From: Cellulomonas sp. PhB150
GTDB lineage: Bacteria; Actinomycetota; Actinomycetes; Actinomycetales; Cellulomonadaceae
DNA: 64,000 bases
Direction: 5' to 3'
NCBI RefSeq assembly: GCF_003755175.1
Contig: NZ_RKHX01000001.1
Location: 496,001 to 560,000, forward strand
Position numbers and translations under genes: made by a program. Of the stretch, positions 19,495-30,473 are shown piece by piece. The notes below the pieces were generated by a model, which saw only the letters and a list, made by a program, of their open reading frames with translations, searched no databases and was not told where the DNA came from. Numbering within the stretch: the stretch's first letter is position 1; every line of letters starts with the position of its first letter.

Positions 19495-20343
19495 GTGACG
19501 ACGACGCTCGACCTGGACCTGCCCGACGGGCGCCGGTTGCGCGCCCATTGCTCGGACGCCGACCACGACGCACCGACGGTGGTCTGGCACCACGGCACAC
19601 CACAGTCGGGGGCCCTGCTCGCGCCGGTGGTCGACGCGGCCGTACGCCGCGGGTTCCGGGTCGTCTCCTACGGCCGGCCGTCCTACGGCGGCTCGACGCC
19701 CCGACCAGGGCGGACGGTCGCCTCGGCGGCCGGCGACGTCCGAGCCGTGCTCGACGCGATCGGCGTCGACCGGGCCGTGAGCGTCGGCGCGTCGGGCGGC
19801 GGCCCGCACGCGCTCGCCTGCGGCGCGCTGCTGCCCGAGCGCACGACAGCCGTCGTGAGCATCGCCGGCCTCGCCCCGCTGGACGGGTTCGACTGGTCGA
19901 TGGGAATGGCGTACGACGACGCGCTCCGCGCAGCCGTTCGCGGGCGCGAGGCACGGGCCGCCGTGGCCGAGCCGGACGGACCACCGCCGGGCTTCGTCGC
20001 CGTCGACTGGCTCGCGCTCGCCGGCGAGTGGGGCGCCCTGGGCGACGACGCCGGGCCGGCCGGCCAGGCCAGCCCGGACGGCATGGTCGACGACGACGTG
20101 GCGTACACGCACCCCTGGGGTTTCGCCCCTGCGCAGGTTCACTGCCCGGTGCTGCTCGTACACGGCGGCCTGGACGCGGTCGTCCCGCTGGCGCACTCCC
20201 GGCGCCTGCTCGAGCTCCTGCCCGACGCGCAGCTGTGGGAACGGCCGCAGGACGGCCACGTCTCGGTGCTGCGGGCGCTGCCGGTCGCCCTCGACTGGGT
20301 GGTCGACCTCGCCCCGGACGTACGACGGGCCCGCACCCCGTGA
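19495..20343 (+). CDS. alpha/beta hydrolase
   Basis: This 282-residue protein has the hydrolase fold. VVWHHGTPQSG holds the oxyanion-hole HG, the nucleophile elbow is SVGASGGGPHALACG (Ser), the acid is in HGGLDAVVPLAHSRRL, and the histidine is in PQDGHVSVLR. The substrate is unknown; proline iminopeptidase-like and haloperoxidase-like members share this layout. I chose GTG 19495 (VTTTLDLDLPDG), the last start before the first strand; there is no clear ribosome site. The terminator hairpin shared with aconitase overlaps its last codons, and the stop codon lies in the loop. Confidence 0.85.
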   Translation: MTTTLDLDLPDGRRLRAHCSDADHDAPTVVWHHGTPQSGALLAPVVDAAVRRGFRVVSYGRPSYGGSTPRPGRTVASAAGDVRAVLDAIGVDRAVSVGASGGGPHALACGALLPERTTAVVSIAGLAPLDGFDWSMGMAYDDALRAAVRGREARAAVAEPDGPPPGFVAVDWLALAGEWGALGDDAGPAGQASPDGMVDDDVAYTHPWGFAPAQVHCPVLLVHGGLDAVVPLAHSRRLLELLPDAQLWERPQDGHVSVLRALPVALDWVVDLAPDVRRARTP

Positions 20344-20360
20344 GGGAGTGCGGGCCCGTC
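20324..20360. terminator. bidirectional terminator overlapping the hydrolase stop
   Basis: GACGGGCCCGCAC and GTGCGGGCCCGTC form a perfect 13-base stem around an 11-base loop. The loop contains the TGA stop of the hydrolase at 20341-20343. The aconitase gene ends 15 bases further on, on the other strand, so the element can serve both. Confidence 0.85.
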
Positions 20361-20374
20361 GGCGTACCGGGGAG

Positions 20375-23119
<2,745 letters not shown>

Positions 23120-23203
23120 GAGACTCCTTCATCGGGCGAGTCGGCCGGGGATGGGGGTCCCGGGCCGTGGGCGATGCACAGCCACCCTAGTGGCTCCATC
23201 GAA

Positions 23204-23223
23204 GTATCTTGACGTCAAGATAC
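23204..23223. promoter_or_regulatory. 20-base perfect palindrome upstream of acnA
   Basis: GTATCTTGACGTCAAGATAC is identical to its reverse complement. It is AT-rich compared with its surroundings. It lies 85 bases before the aconitase start and 42 bases beyond the stop of the 55-residue gene. A dimeric regulator site is the simplest reading; I cannot name the regulator. Confidence 0.7.
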
Positions 23224-23264
23224 ATCACGACGGGCCCGTCACGCGAGTCGGGCACGCCGTCGTG

Positions 23265-23432
23265 TCAGTCCTTCGCGTGGGCCTCGTCGTACGCGGCCTG
23301 AGCCTTGCGCTCGGCCTCGATCGCCCGCTCGTGCGAGCGGTGGTCGTACTCGGGCGTCCCGCTCTTGAACAGCTCCTGCGTCGCCACCTTCTTCGCCTGG
23401 GCCAGCGCGCTGCTCGTCGTGTCGTCGCTCAC
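23265..23432 (-). CDS. small hypothetical protein (55 residues)
   Basis: The product is short, charged and helical. It begins DDTTSSALAQAKKVATQELF after the start, and continues with KSGTPEYDHRSHERAIEAER before an Ala/Glu-rich tail. There is no signal peptide or membrane segment. GTG 23432 has GGAGG eight bases upstream, which fixes this short version over a longer open frame. Similar short charged proteins occur in related genomes, but I know no function. It precedes aconitase on the same strand; the palindrome lies between them. Confidence 0.65.
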   Translation of the reverse strand: MSDDTTSSALAQAKKVATQELFKSGTPEYDHRSHERAIEAERKAQAAYDEAHAKD

Positions 23433-23511
23433 GGCAATCTCCTCCCGTGCCTTCCGGTCGCGGGCCCGCCGGCCCGTCCGTCTCCACGGTAGGACGCCCA
23501 CCTGCACGGCG

Positions 23512-23543
23512 CGACCCACCGGCGACCCACCGGCGACCCACCG
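23512..23543. repeat. 11-base tandem repeat, about 2.9 copies
   Basis: The unit CGACCCACCGG begins at 23512, 23523 and 23534; the last copy lacks the final G. It lies in the divergent region between the 55-residue gene and the secreted repeat protein. The period is about one helical turn. Confidence 0.8.
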
Positions 23544-23559
23544 TGGCGCCCGTTCTGGC

Positions 23560-23588
23560 CGGACATGTCCGACTGCTCCGCCTATCCT
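23560..23588 (+). promoter_or_regulatory. palindrome and -10 box upstream of the secreted repeat protein
   Basis: CGGACATGTCCG at 23560-23571 is a perfect 12-base palindrome, followed at 23583-23588 by TATCCT. The palindrome would overlap the expected -35 position. The start codon is at 23627. Confidence 0.4.
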
Positions 23589-23626
23589 GGCGGCGCACTG
23601 AGGCAACCAACACTTCGGAGGACAGC

Positions 23627-25774
23627 GTGTTCCGCAACCGCACCAGCGGGCGGACGCAGGGGGCGACGCTCACGCGACGAGCACCCCTGCGCCGCACCAC
23701 CCGCCGCGCACTGGCCGGCGCAGTCTCGGCCGCGCTCGTCGTCGGCCTCGTCCCGCTCGTCGCCGCGCCCGCGCAGGCCGCGGGCGTGACGATCACCGGC
23801 ACCGTCAAGAACCAGGCGGGCCAGCCCGTCGCCGCCACGGTCGAGGTCTCCCCCGCCGGTGGCGGCCGGGTGCTGTCGGCGACCACGAACGCCGCCGGAG
23901 CCTTCACGCTGTCCGGGGTTCCCGCGGGGTCGAGCTACCTCGACGCCAGCGAGACGGGCGAGGAGCACCTGTACACGCCCGAGCACTGGAACGGCACGGC
24001 GAGCGTCCCGAGCTACGTCCCGTTCACCGTCCCGACGACCGACGTGACGGGCGTCAGCTTCGTCCTGGACCCGGCCACCGGCATCCTCGGCATCGCGACC
24101 GACGAGGCCGGCAAGCCGCTGCAGAACATCGGCTGGAGCGTGCTCGAGTACCGCCCGGAGCAGGGCGACTGGTACCCGCCCCAGATGGGCCCGCTCCTGA
24201 CCGACGAGGCCGGTCGGATGTGGTGGACCACGCAGGTCGGCAAGAAGTACCGCCTCTGCTTCTCCGACGACTGGTACGACGACCCGTCGTGGCGACCCGC
24301 CACGCGGTACGCCGACCGGTGCTGGGACCAGGCCACGTCGCAGGACACCGCGACGACGATCACGGTGACCGAGCAGACGCGTCGCCAGGTGCTCACGGTC
24401 GAGCTGCCGGCCGGCGGGAAGTCCATGCTGCCCGGCACGCCGTTCGTGACCGGCGCGGCGAAGGTCGGCGGCACGCTGAGCGTCGACCCCGGGCAGTGGA
24501 CTCCCTCTGACGTGGCTCTCACCTACCGCTGGTACGCCTACCGCGACGGGACCCGCATCGACCTGCCCGCGACCGGACGCACGTACACGCCGACCACCGA
24601 CCTCGAGGCCGGCGACTCCGTCTCGGTCGAGGTGACCGGCACACGCTCGGGGTACAAGTCCGCGACCCGGTACGGCTACGGCGGCGAGATCGGGCAGGCG
24701 ACGCCGACCCTGTCGGCCCCGGTGAAGATCACGGGCACGCCGACACCCGGCAACACCCTCACAGCGTCCTGGGGCACCCTGACCCCGTCCGTCGAGTACC
24801 CGATGCTCACCTGGTACGTCGACGGGCAGGCTGACGGCCGCGGCACGTCGTCGGGGAACACCACGTTCACGGTCACCACCGCCGACCTCGGCAAGCGCGT
24901 GGAGGCGCGGCTGGAGGCCTACAGCACCGGCTACAACCCGCTGCGCTCGGCCGCCTCCGTGACCATCGGCGCCCCGCTGACGGCCGCCACCCCGACGATC
25001 ACCGGGACGCTCGCGGTCGGCAAGACCCTGACCGCCACGGCCGGTGCGTGGGGACCCGCTCCCGTGACGCTGGCCTACCAGTGGTACCGCTCGGGTGCCG
25101 CGATCGCGGGCGCGACGTCCAGCACCTACCCGCTCGCCGCGGCCGACCGCGCCACGACGATCACCGTCAAGGTCACGGGCAGCAAGCCCGGCTACGTCAC
25201 CGCGGCGCGCACGTCGGCGGCCACGACCGCGGTCCTGGGCGTCCTCACGGCCCCCACCCCGACCATCAGCGGCACCACGGCGGTCGGGAGCAAGCTCACC
25301 CTGTCCACCGGGACGTGGGGACCGGCGCCCGTGGCGCTCAACTACCGCTGGTACCGCTCGGGCGTCGCGATCTCCGGCGCGACGGCGACGACCTACACGC
25401 TCACCGCCAGCGACCGCGGCAAGACGATCACCGTGCACGTCGCCGGCCGCAAGACCGGCTACGTCTCCGCCAACCGCTCGTCGGCCGCGACCGCGGCCAT
25501 CCGCGGCGTGCTGACCCCCAAGACGCCGACCGTCAGCGGGACGCGCAAGGTCGGCTCGACGCTCAAGGCCGTGCCCGGCACGTGGGGGCCCGCACCCGTC
25601 ACGCTCGCCTACCAGTGGTACCGCGGCAGCACCGCGATCACCGGCGCGAAGTCGGCGTCGTACAAGCTCGTCGCCGCCGACAAGGGCACGACGATCAAGG
25701 TGCGGGTCACCGGCAGCAAGTCGGGCTACGTCTCCGCCGCGAGGTACTCGGCCGCCACGGCGAAGATCGCGTGA
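23627..25774 (+). CDS. secreted multidomain protein with Ig-like tandem modules
   Basis: The protein has 715 residues. The N-terminus has a twin-arginine-rich basic segment followed by a hydrophobic core (ALAGAVSAALVVGLVPLVAA) and AQA, a signal peptide. Next is a carboxypeptidase-regulatory-like beta domain (VTITGTVKNQAGQPVAATVE), then a region with a cysteine pair (YRLCFSDDWYDD and YADRCWDQ). Five Ig-like modules with YxWYRSG and GYVxAxRxSAAT motifs complete the chain; the last three repeat with an exact 89-residue period. There is no catalytic domain or cell-wall anchor, so it is probably an extracellular scaffold or adhesive protein. GTG 23627 follows GGAGGACAGC. A terminator hairpin follows the stop. 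Confidence 0.85.
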   Translation: MFRNRTSGRTQGATLTRRAPLRRTTRRALAGAVSAALVVGLVPLVAAPAQAAGVTITGTVKNQAGQPVAATVEVSPAGGGRVLSATTNAAGAFTLSGVPAGSSYLDASETGEEHLYTPEHWNGTASVPSYVPFTVPTTDVTGVSFVLDPATGILGIATDEAGKPLQNIGWSVLEYRPEQGDWYPPQMGPLLTDEAGRMWWTTQVGKKYRLCFSDDWYDDPSWRPATRYADRCWDQATSQDTATTITVTEQTRRQVLTVELPAGGKSMLPGTPFVTGAAKVGGTLSVDPGQWTPSDVALTYRWYAYRDGTRIDLPATGRTYTPTTDLEAGDSVSVEVTGTRSGYKSATRYGYGGEIGQATPTLSAPVKITGTPTPGNTLTASWGTLTPSVEYPMLTWYVDGQADGRGTSSGNTTFTVTTADLGKRVEARLEAYSTGYNPLRSAASVTIGAPLTAATPTITGTLAVGKTLTATAGAWGPAPVTLAYQWYRSGAAIAGATSSTYPLAAADRATTITVKVTGSKPGYVTAARTSAATTAVLGVLTAPTPTISGTTAVGSKLTLSTGTWGPAPVALNYRWYRSGVAISGATATTYTLTASDRGKTITVHVAGRKTGYVSANRSSAATAAIRGVLTPKTPTVSGTRKVGSTLKAVPGTWGPAPVTLAYQWYRGSTAITGAKSASYKLVAADKGTTIKVRVTGSKSGYVSAARYSAATAKIA
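24977..25774 (+). repeat. three tandem 267-base coding repeats
   Basis: Copies begin at 24977, 25244 and 25511, an exact 267-base (89-codon) period. Each encodes a module with GTWGPAPV or GAWGPAPV, a YxWYR motif and GYV near its end. The copies are similar at DNA level and could recombine to change module number. Confidence 0.85.
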
Positions 25775-25779
25775 CCGAG

Positions 25780-25816
25780 GCTGACGGGCGCCCCGTCCCG
25801 CGGGGTGCCCGTCAGC
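25780..25816. terminator. bidirectional terminator, repeat protein / RNA methyltransferase
   Basis: GCTGACGGGCGCCCCG pairs with CGGGGTGCCCGTCAGC (16 bases, one G-T pair) around TCCCG. It starts five bases after the repeat-protein stop and includes the stop codon of the convergent methyltransferase gene. Confidence 0.85.
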
Positions 25817-27059
25817 GCGTCAGGACCGCGACGGTCTCGAGGTGGTGCGTCATCGGGAACAGGTCGTAGCCCTGCAGCGTCTCGACGCCGTAGCCGCCGT
25901 CGGCGAACAGCGCGATGTCCCGTGCCAGCGCCGCGGGGTCGCACGCGACGTAGACGACGCGCTCGGGCCGCAGCTCGAGGATGCCGCCGACGACCGAACG
26001 GCCCGCGCCGGTGCGCGGCGGGTCGAGGACCACGACGTCCGCGTGCACGACATCCGAGTCGGCGTCGTCACGGCCGGACAGCACGCGCCCGACGTCCCCG
26101 GCGTGCAGCTCGACGTTGCCGCGGTCGTGCAGGTTGCGGCGGGCGTCCTTGACGGCACGCTCGTCGCCCTCGACGGACACGACCTCACCGGTCTCGCCAA
26201 CGGCGTCCGCGAGCGGGGCGGTGAACAGGCCGGCACCCGAGTAGAGGTCGAGGACGGCGGCGCCGTCGACGTCGCCGACGCCCGCGAGCACCGCGTCGGT
26301 CAGCACGCCCGGCGCCTCACGGTGGACCTGCCAGAAGCCGGCGGCGGCGACGCGGAACACGCGGTCGCCCACGCGTTCGCGCACCGAGGTCCGGGCGTTC
26401 GGGCGCTTGTCGACGCGTCCCTTGCGCAGGTCGTACGGCAGGCCGTCGAGCAGCACGACGGGCTCGTCCCCGCTGGCGGGCGCGATGGCCTCGATGTGGG
26501 CACCGGCGGGCCAGGTGCGCTCGAACAGCTCGAGAGCCTCGATGGTGGGCGACGCCAGCGGCATCGAGGTCAGCGCGTGCACGTCGTGCGAGCGGGGGCC
26601 GCGCATGCCGGCACGGCCGGACGCGTCCGCGACCAGGTCGATCCGCGTGCGCCAGCCCAGGCCGCCGAACTCGTCGTCGCCCGGGGCCGCGAGGATGCTC
26701 ACGTCCCGCTCGAGCCTGGCCAGCCGGCGCAGCTGCTCGTCGAGCACCGCGGCCTTCCAGGCGCGTTGAGCGGGCAGCGCGACGTGCGCGAGCTCGCCAC
26801 CACCGACGCCGCCGGGACCGGCCTCGGGCCACACCGACTCGACGCGGTCCGGCGAGGCCGAGACGATCTCGACCGCGTCCGCGCGCCAGAACTTGGCGTC
26901 GGGCGCCGCGTCGGTCAGCCGGGCACGGACACGCTCGCCCGGCAGGGTGTGCCGGACGAAGACCACGCGGCCGTCGTAGCGCGCCACGCAGTGCCCACCA
27001 TGGGCGATCGGGCCGACCTCGAGGTCGACGAGAGCGTCAGGCAGGATGTCAGAAGCCAC
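25812..27059 (-). CDS. TrmA/RumA-family class I SAM-dependent RNA methyltransferase
   Basis: The 415-residue protein is a uracil-5-methyltransferase-like enzyme of the Rv2689c type. A TRAM domain occupies the first 60 residues (VGPIAHGGHCVARYDGRVVF). The SAM site is VLDLYSGAGLFTAPLADAVG, and the catalytic cysteine is in VVYVACDPAALARDIALF. VVVLDPPRTGAGRSVV is the substrate loop. The four-cysteine iron-sulphur cluster of RumA is absent, as in many Gram-positive RlmCD enzymes. The target is probably 23S rRNA or tRNA uridine, not decidable here. GTG 27059 overlaps the last 11 bases of the APC permease gene, so the two are coupled. Confidence 0.9.
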   Translation of the reverse strand: MASDILPDALVDLEVGPIAHGGHCVARYDGRVVFVRHTLPGERVRARLTDAAPDAKFWRADAVEIVSASPDRVESVWPEAGPGGVGGGELAHVALPAQRAWKAAVLDEQLRRLARLERDVSILAAPGDDEFGGLGWRTRIDLVADASGRAGMRGPRSHDVHALTSMPLASPTIEALELFERTWPAGAHIEAIAPASGDEPVVLLDGLPYDLRKGRVDKRPNARTSVRERVGDRVFRVAAAGFWQVHREAPGVLTDAVLAGVGDVDGAAVLDLYSGAGLFTAPLADAVGETGEVVSVEGDERAVKDARRNLHDRGNVELHAGDVGRVLSGRDDADSDVVHADVVVLDPPRTGAGRSVVGGILELRPERVVYVACDPAALARDIALFADGGYGVETLQGYDLFPMTHHLETVAVLTR

Positions 27060-29052
27060 GGTTCACCGGTCCACGCAGGGGATCCTCGAGACCGGTCTGG
27101 CCCTCGGAGGAAGCGAGCTGCCACGGCACCGACGCGACGACGACGCCGGGCGTGAAGAGCAGGCGGCCCTTGAGCCGCAGGGCGCTCTGGTTGTGCAGCA
27201 GCTGCTCCCACCAGTGTCCCACCACGTACTCGGGGATGTAGACGACGACCAGGTCCCGCGGGCTCTCCCGGCGGATCGAGCGCACGTAGGTGAGCACCGG
27301 GCGGGTGATCTCGCGGAACGGCGAGTCGAGCACGCGCAGCGGTACCGGCAGGTCCATGGCGTCCCACTGCTCGCGCAGGGCCGTCACGTCGTCCGGGTCG
27401 ACGCCCACGGTCACGGCCTCGAGCGTGCTCGGGCGCCCGGCGCGGGCGTAGGACAGCGCGCGCATCGTCGGGCGGTGCAGGTGCGAGACGAGCACGATGG
27501 CGTGCACGCGGCTGGGCAGCGCCCGCGCGGACTCGGAGTCGACGCCGAGGGCGAGCTCGGCGCGGACGGTCGCGTAGTGCTTGTGGATCGCGCGCATGGT
27601 CACGAAGACGACGGCCATGGCCAGGATCGCGATCCAGGCACCGTGCGTGAACTTGGTGAGGAGCACGACGATCAGCACGGTCCCGGTCATGACGAACCCG
27701 ATCGAGTTCACCACGCGAGCGCGCAGCATCTGCGAGCGGCGAGCGGGCTCGGGCTCGGTGCGCAGGCCCCGCGTCCAGTGCCGGACCATGCCGAGCTGGC
27801 TCAGCGTGAACGACACGAACACGCCCACGATGTACAGCTGGATCAGCTTGGTGACCTGGGCGTCGAACGCCCAGATGAGCACGATCGCGACCGCGGCCAG
27901 CGTGACGATGCCGTTGGAGTACGCGAGGCGGTCGCCGCGCGTGTGGAGCTGGCGCGGCAGGTAGCCGTCGCGCGCGAGGATCGAGCCGAGCACCGGGAAG
28001 CCGTTGAACGCCGTGTTCGCGGCGAGCACGAGGATGAGACCGGTGGCCACGGCGATGAGCACGAAGAGCACCGGGATGCCGTGGAAGATCGCTGCCGAGA
28101 GCTGGCTGATCACCGGGTGCTGGACGTAGGAGTCGCCCACGGGCACGCCGTCCCGCGTGAGCTGCGTCGCCGGGTCGTCGGCGAACACCACACCGGTGGC
28201 ACGCGCAAGGAGGAGGATCGACAGGATCATGATGATCGAGAGGCCACCCAGCAGCGCGAGCGTGGTAGCGGCGTTCTTCGACTTGGGCTTCTTGAACGCG
28301 GGCACGCCGTTGCTGATCGCTTCGACGCCCGTCAGCGCCGCGCAGCCCGAGGCGAACGCGCGCAGGATCAGGAAGAAGCCGGCGAGGCCGGTCAGCCCCT
28401 GGTCGTAAGCGGCCTCGGGCGTCAGGCCGAGGCCTGCACTCTCGGCCATCGGGAGGTTGCCGGTCAGGTAGCGGACGGCTCCGACGACCGCGATGAGCCC
28501 GATCGCCAGCATGAACAGGTAGACGGGGATGGCGAAGGCCTTGCCCGACTCCTTGACACCGCGCAGGTTCGCGACCGTGATCAGCACGACGAGGACGATC
28601 GCGAACGGCACCTCGTGCCCCCGCAGCGGGGGGAACGCGGTGGAGGCGTACTGGGCGCCCGACGAGATCGACACGGCCACCGTGAGCACGTAGTCGACCA
28701 GGAGCGCGCTCGCCACCGTGACTCCGGCGTTCGGGCCGAGGTTGACGGTCGCCACCTCGTAGTCGCCTCCGCCGGAGGGGTACGCGCGCACGTTCTGCCG
28801 GTAGGACGCGACGACGGTGATCATCACGACCGCGACCGCCAGGCCGACCCACGGCGAGATGACGAGGGCCGTCAGCCCGGCCATCGAGAGCGTCAGCAGG
28901 ATCTCGTCGGGCGCGTACGCCACGGACGAGAGCGCGTCCGAGGCGAACACCGGAAGCGCGATGCGCTTGGGCAGGAGGGTGTGGCCGACGTTGTCGCTGC
29001 GGACCGGACGTCCGATCAGCAAGCGCTTGGCGGCATCCGAGAGGTCCGACAC
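27049..29052 (-). CDS. APC-superfamily permease
   Basis: The 667-residue membrane protein begins with the family signature LPVFASDALSSVAYAPDEIL, followed by about 12 hydrophobic segments over residues 35-460. A soluble tail of about 180 residues follows (VHAIVLVSHLHRPTMRALSY and VVVYIPEYVVGHWWEQLLHN). It is the Rv2690c-type amino acid/polyamine/cation transporter; the tail resembles a regulatory USP-like fold. Divergent trkA genes 66 bases away suggest a link to potassium homeostasis. KimA/KtrA-type potassium importers share this superfamily, so potassium transport is a fair but unproven inference. GTG 29052 gives the usual short N-terminus. Confidence 0.88.
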   Translation of the reverse strand: MSDLSDAAKRLLIGRPVRSDNVGHTLLPKRIALPVFASDALSSVAYAPDEILLTLSMAGLTALVISPWVGLAVAVVMITVVASYRQNVRAYPSGGGDYEVATVNLGPNAGVTVASALLVDYVLTVAVSISSGAQYASTAFPPLRGHEVPFAIVLVVLITVANLRGVKESGKAFAIPVYLFMLAIGLIAVVGAVRYLTGNLPMAESAGLGLTPEAAYDQGLTGLAGFFLILRAFASGCAALTGVEAISNGVPAFKKPKSKNAATTLALLGGLSIIMILSILLLARATGVVFADDPATQLTRDGVPVGDSYVQHPVISQLSAAIFHGIPVLFVLIAVATGLILVLAANTAFNGFPVLGSILARDGYLPRQLHTRGDRLAYSNGIVTLAAVAIVLIWAFDAQVTKLIQLYIVGVFVSFTLSQLGMVRHWTRGLRTEPEPARRSQMLRARVVNSIGFVMTGTVLIVVLLTKFTHGAWIAILAMAVVFVTMRAIHKHYATVRAELALGVDSESARALPSRVHAIVLVSHLHRPTMRALSYARAGRPSTLEAVTVGVDPDDVTALREQWDAMDLPVPLRVLDSPFREITRPVLTYVRSIRRESPRDLVVVYIPEYVVGHWWEQLLHNQSALRLKGRLLFTPGVVVASVPWQLASSEGQTGLEDPLRGPVNRGF

Positions 29053-29105
29053 GAGGCCGATCGTACGCACGCCGGGCCTGCTGCACGTACCGGTGCCCGG
29101 GGGTA

Positions 29106-29111
29106 TAGCGT
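29106..29111 (+). promoter_or_regulatory. -10 box TAGCGT of leaderless trkA
   Basis: TAGCGT is seven bases before the GTG at 29119, inside the 66-base divergent promoter shared with the APC permease. Confidence 0.6.
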
Positions 29112-29118
29112 CCGGGTC

Positions 29119-29784
29119 GTGCACTTCGTGATCATGGGCTGCGGCCGGGTGGGTGCCTCGCTGGCGCTCAACCTCGAGGAACACGGCCACTCGGTGGCCG
29201 TCATCGACCAGAACCCCGACGCCTTCCGGCGCCTGCCCGGCGATTTCGCGGGCAACAAGGTGACCGGCCTCGGCTTCGACCGCGACACCCTCACCAAGGC
29301 CGGGATCGACGACGCGTACGGCTTCGCGGCCGTCGCCGACGGCGACAACTCGAACATCCTGGCCGCGCGCGTCGCGCGCGAGACCTACGGGATCGAGAAC
29401 GTCGTCGCGCGCATCTACGACCCCCACCGCGCCGAGATCTACCAGCGCCTCGGCATCCCGACCGTGGCGACCGTGCGGTGGACCGCGCACCAGGTCCTGC
29501 GACGGCTGCTGCCCATGGGGGCGAGCGACGAGTTCCGTGACGCGTCCGGGCAGATCCAGCTCGTGCAGCTCGACGTGCACGAGGCGTGGGTCGGTCGCCC
29601 GCTGCGCTCCCTCGAGGAGGCCAGCGGCTCGCGCGTCGCCTACGTCACGCGCTACGGCGACGGCGTCCTGCCGACCGTCGACACCGTCCTGCAGGAGAAC
29701 GACACCGTGCACCTGCTGCTCAAGGTCTCCGACTCCGCCCACGTCGAACGCGTGCTGACGCGCGCACCGGAGGTGTCCGAGTGA
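29119..29784 (+). CDS. trkA: TrkA-family potassium uptake regulatory protein (CeoB type)
   Basis: This 221-residue cytoplasmic protein has an RCK/TrkA-N Rossmann domain with the nucleotide motif MGCGRVGASLALNLEEHGH and the acidic binder AVIDQNPDAF, then a TrkA-C domain (VQLDVHEAWVGRPLRSLEEA). It gates a potassium channel or transporter in response to NAD(H) or nucleotides. The membrane partner is not a Trk/Ktr pore here; the divergent APC permease is the nearest candidate. GTG 29119 is leaderless. The stop overlaps the second trkA gene as GTGA. Confidence 0.93.
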   Translation: MHFVIMGCGRVGASLALNLEEHGHSVAVIDQNPDAFRRLPGDFAGNKVTGLGFDRDTLTKAGIDDAYGFAAVADGDNSNILAARVARETYGIENVVARIYDPHRAEIYQRLGIPTVATVRWTAHQVLRRLLPMGASDEFRDASGQIQLVQLDVHEAWVGRPLRSLEEASGSRVAYVTRYGDGVLPTVDTVLQENDTVHLLLKVSDSAHVERVLTRAPEVSE

Positions 29785-30473
29785 GGGTCGTCATCGCAGG
29801 CGCCGGGTCCGTCGGCCGCTCGATCGCGCGCGAGCTGCTCGCGCACGACCACGAGGTCACCATCGTCGACCGTCAGCCGAGCGCGATGCGGATCGCCCAG
29901 GTGGCCGACGCGGACTGGCTGCTGGCCGACGCGTGCGAGCTGCCCACGCTGCGCGAGGCCCGGGCCGACGAGTGCGACGTCATGGTCGCCGCGACCGGCG
30001 ACGACAAGGCGAACCTCGTCATCTCGCTGCTCGCCAAGACCGAGTTCGGCGTGCCCCGCACGGTCGCGCGCGTGAACAACCCCAAGAACGAGTGGATGTT
30101 CGACGAGGCGTGGGGCGTGGACGTCGCCGTCTCGACCCCGCGGATCATGACGTCGATGGTCGAGGAGGCCGTCTCCGTCGGCGACCTCGTGCGCATCTTC
30201 ACGTTCCACCAGTCGCGCGCCGGGATCCTCGAGCTCACCCTTCCCGACGGCTCGCCGCTCGCCGGCATGCGCGTGGGTCAGATCGAGTGGCCGCAGGACA
30301 CCGTGCTGGCGTGCATCGTGCGCGACGCGCGCCCCCTCTCCCCCAGCCCGGACGACACGCTGGAGGGCCGTGACGAGCTGCTGTTCGTCACGGGGCGCGA
30401 CGCCGACGAGGCGGCGCTGCAGGCGGTGCTCAGGACTGGCGTGAGCGCGTCGAGCGCACCAGCAACCAGCTGA
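29781..30473 (+). CDS. trkA: TrkA-family potassium uptake regulatory protein (CeoC type)
   Basis: This 230-residue paralogue has the Rossmann motif VVIAGAGSVGRSIARELLAH, the acidic residue in VTIVDRQPSAM and a TrkA-C domain (ILELTLPDGSPLAGMRVGQI). It probably forms a hetero-oligomeric ring with the upstream protein. The pair corresponds to Rv2691-Rv2692. The start GTG overlaps the previous stop by four bases. Its last 44 bases are also the last 44 bases of the convergent DUF3159 gene, so the C-terminal tail (VSASSAPATS) is under a double coding constraint. Confidence 0.93.
   Translation: MRVVIAGAGSVGRSIARELLAHDHEVTIVDRQPSAMRIAQVADADWLLADACELPTLREARADECDVMVAATGDDKANLVISLLAKTEFGVPRTVARVNNPKNEWMFDEAWGVDVAVSTPRIMTSMVEEAVSVGDLVRIFTFHQSRAGILELTLPDGSPLAGMRVGQIEWPQDTVLACIVRDARPLSPSPDDTLEGRDELLFVTGRDADEAALQAVLRTGVSASSAPATS

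Noticed and set aside
23265..23432. Reading the 55-residue gene as an aconitase regulator
   Set aside because: It has no DNA-binding motif; it is charged and helical. Position alone is not evidence.
27046..28980. Plus-strand open frame opposite the APC permease that runs into trkA
   Set aside because: Only the last part from GTG 29119 encodes a TrkA domain; the upstream part is antisense to membrane segments and crosses the divergent promoter.
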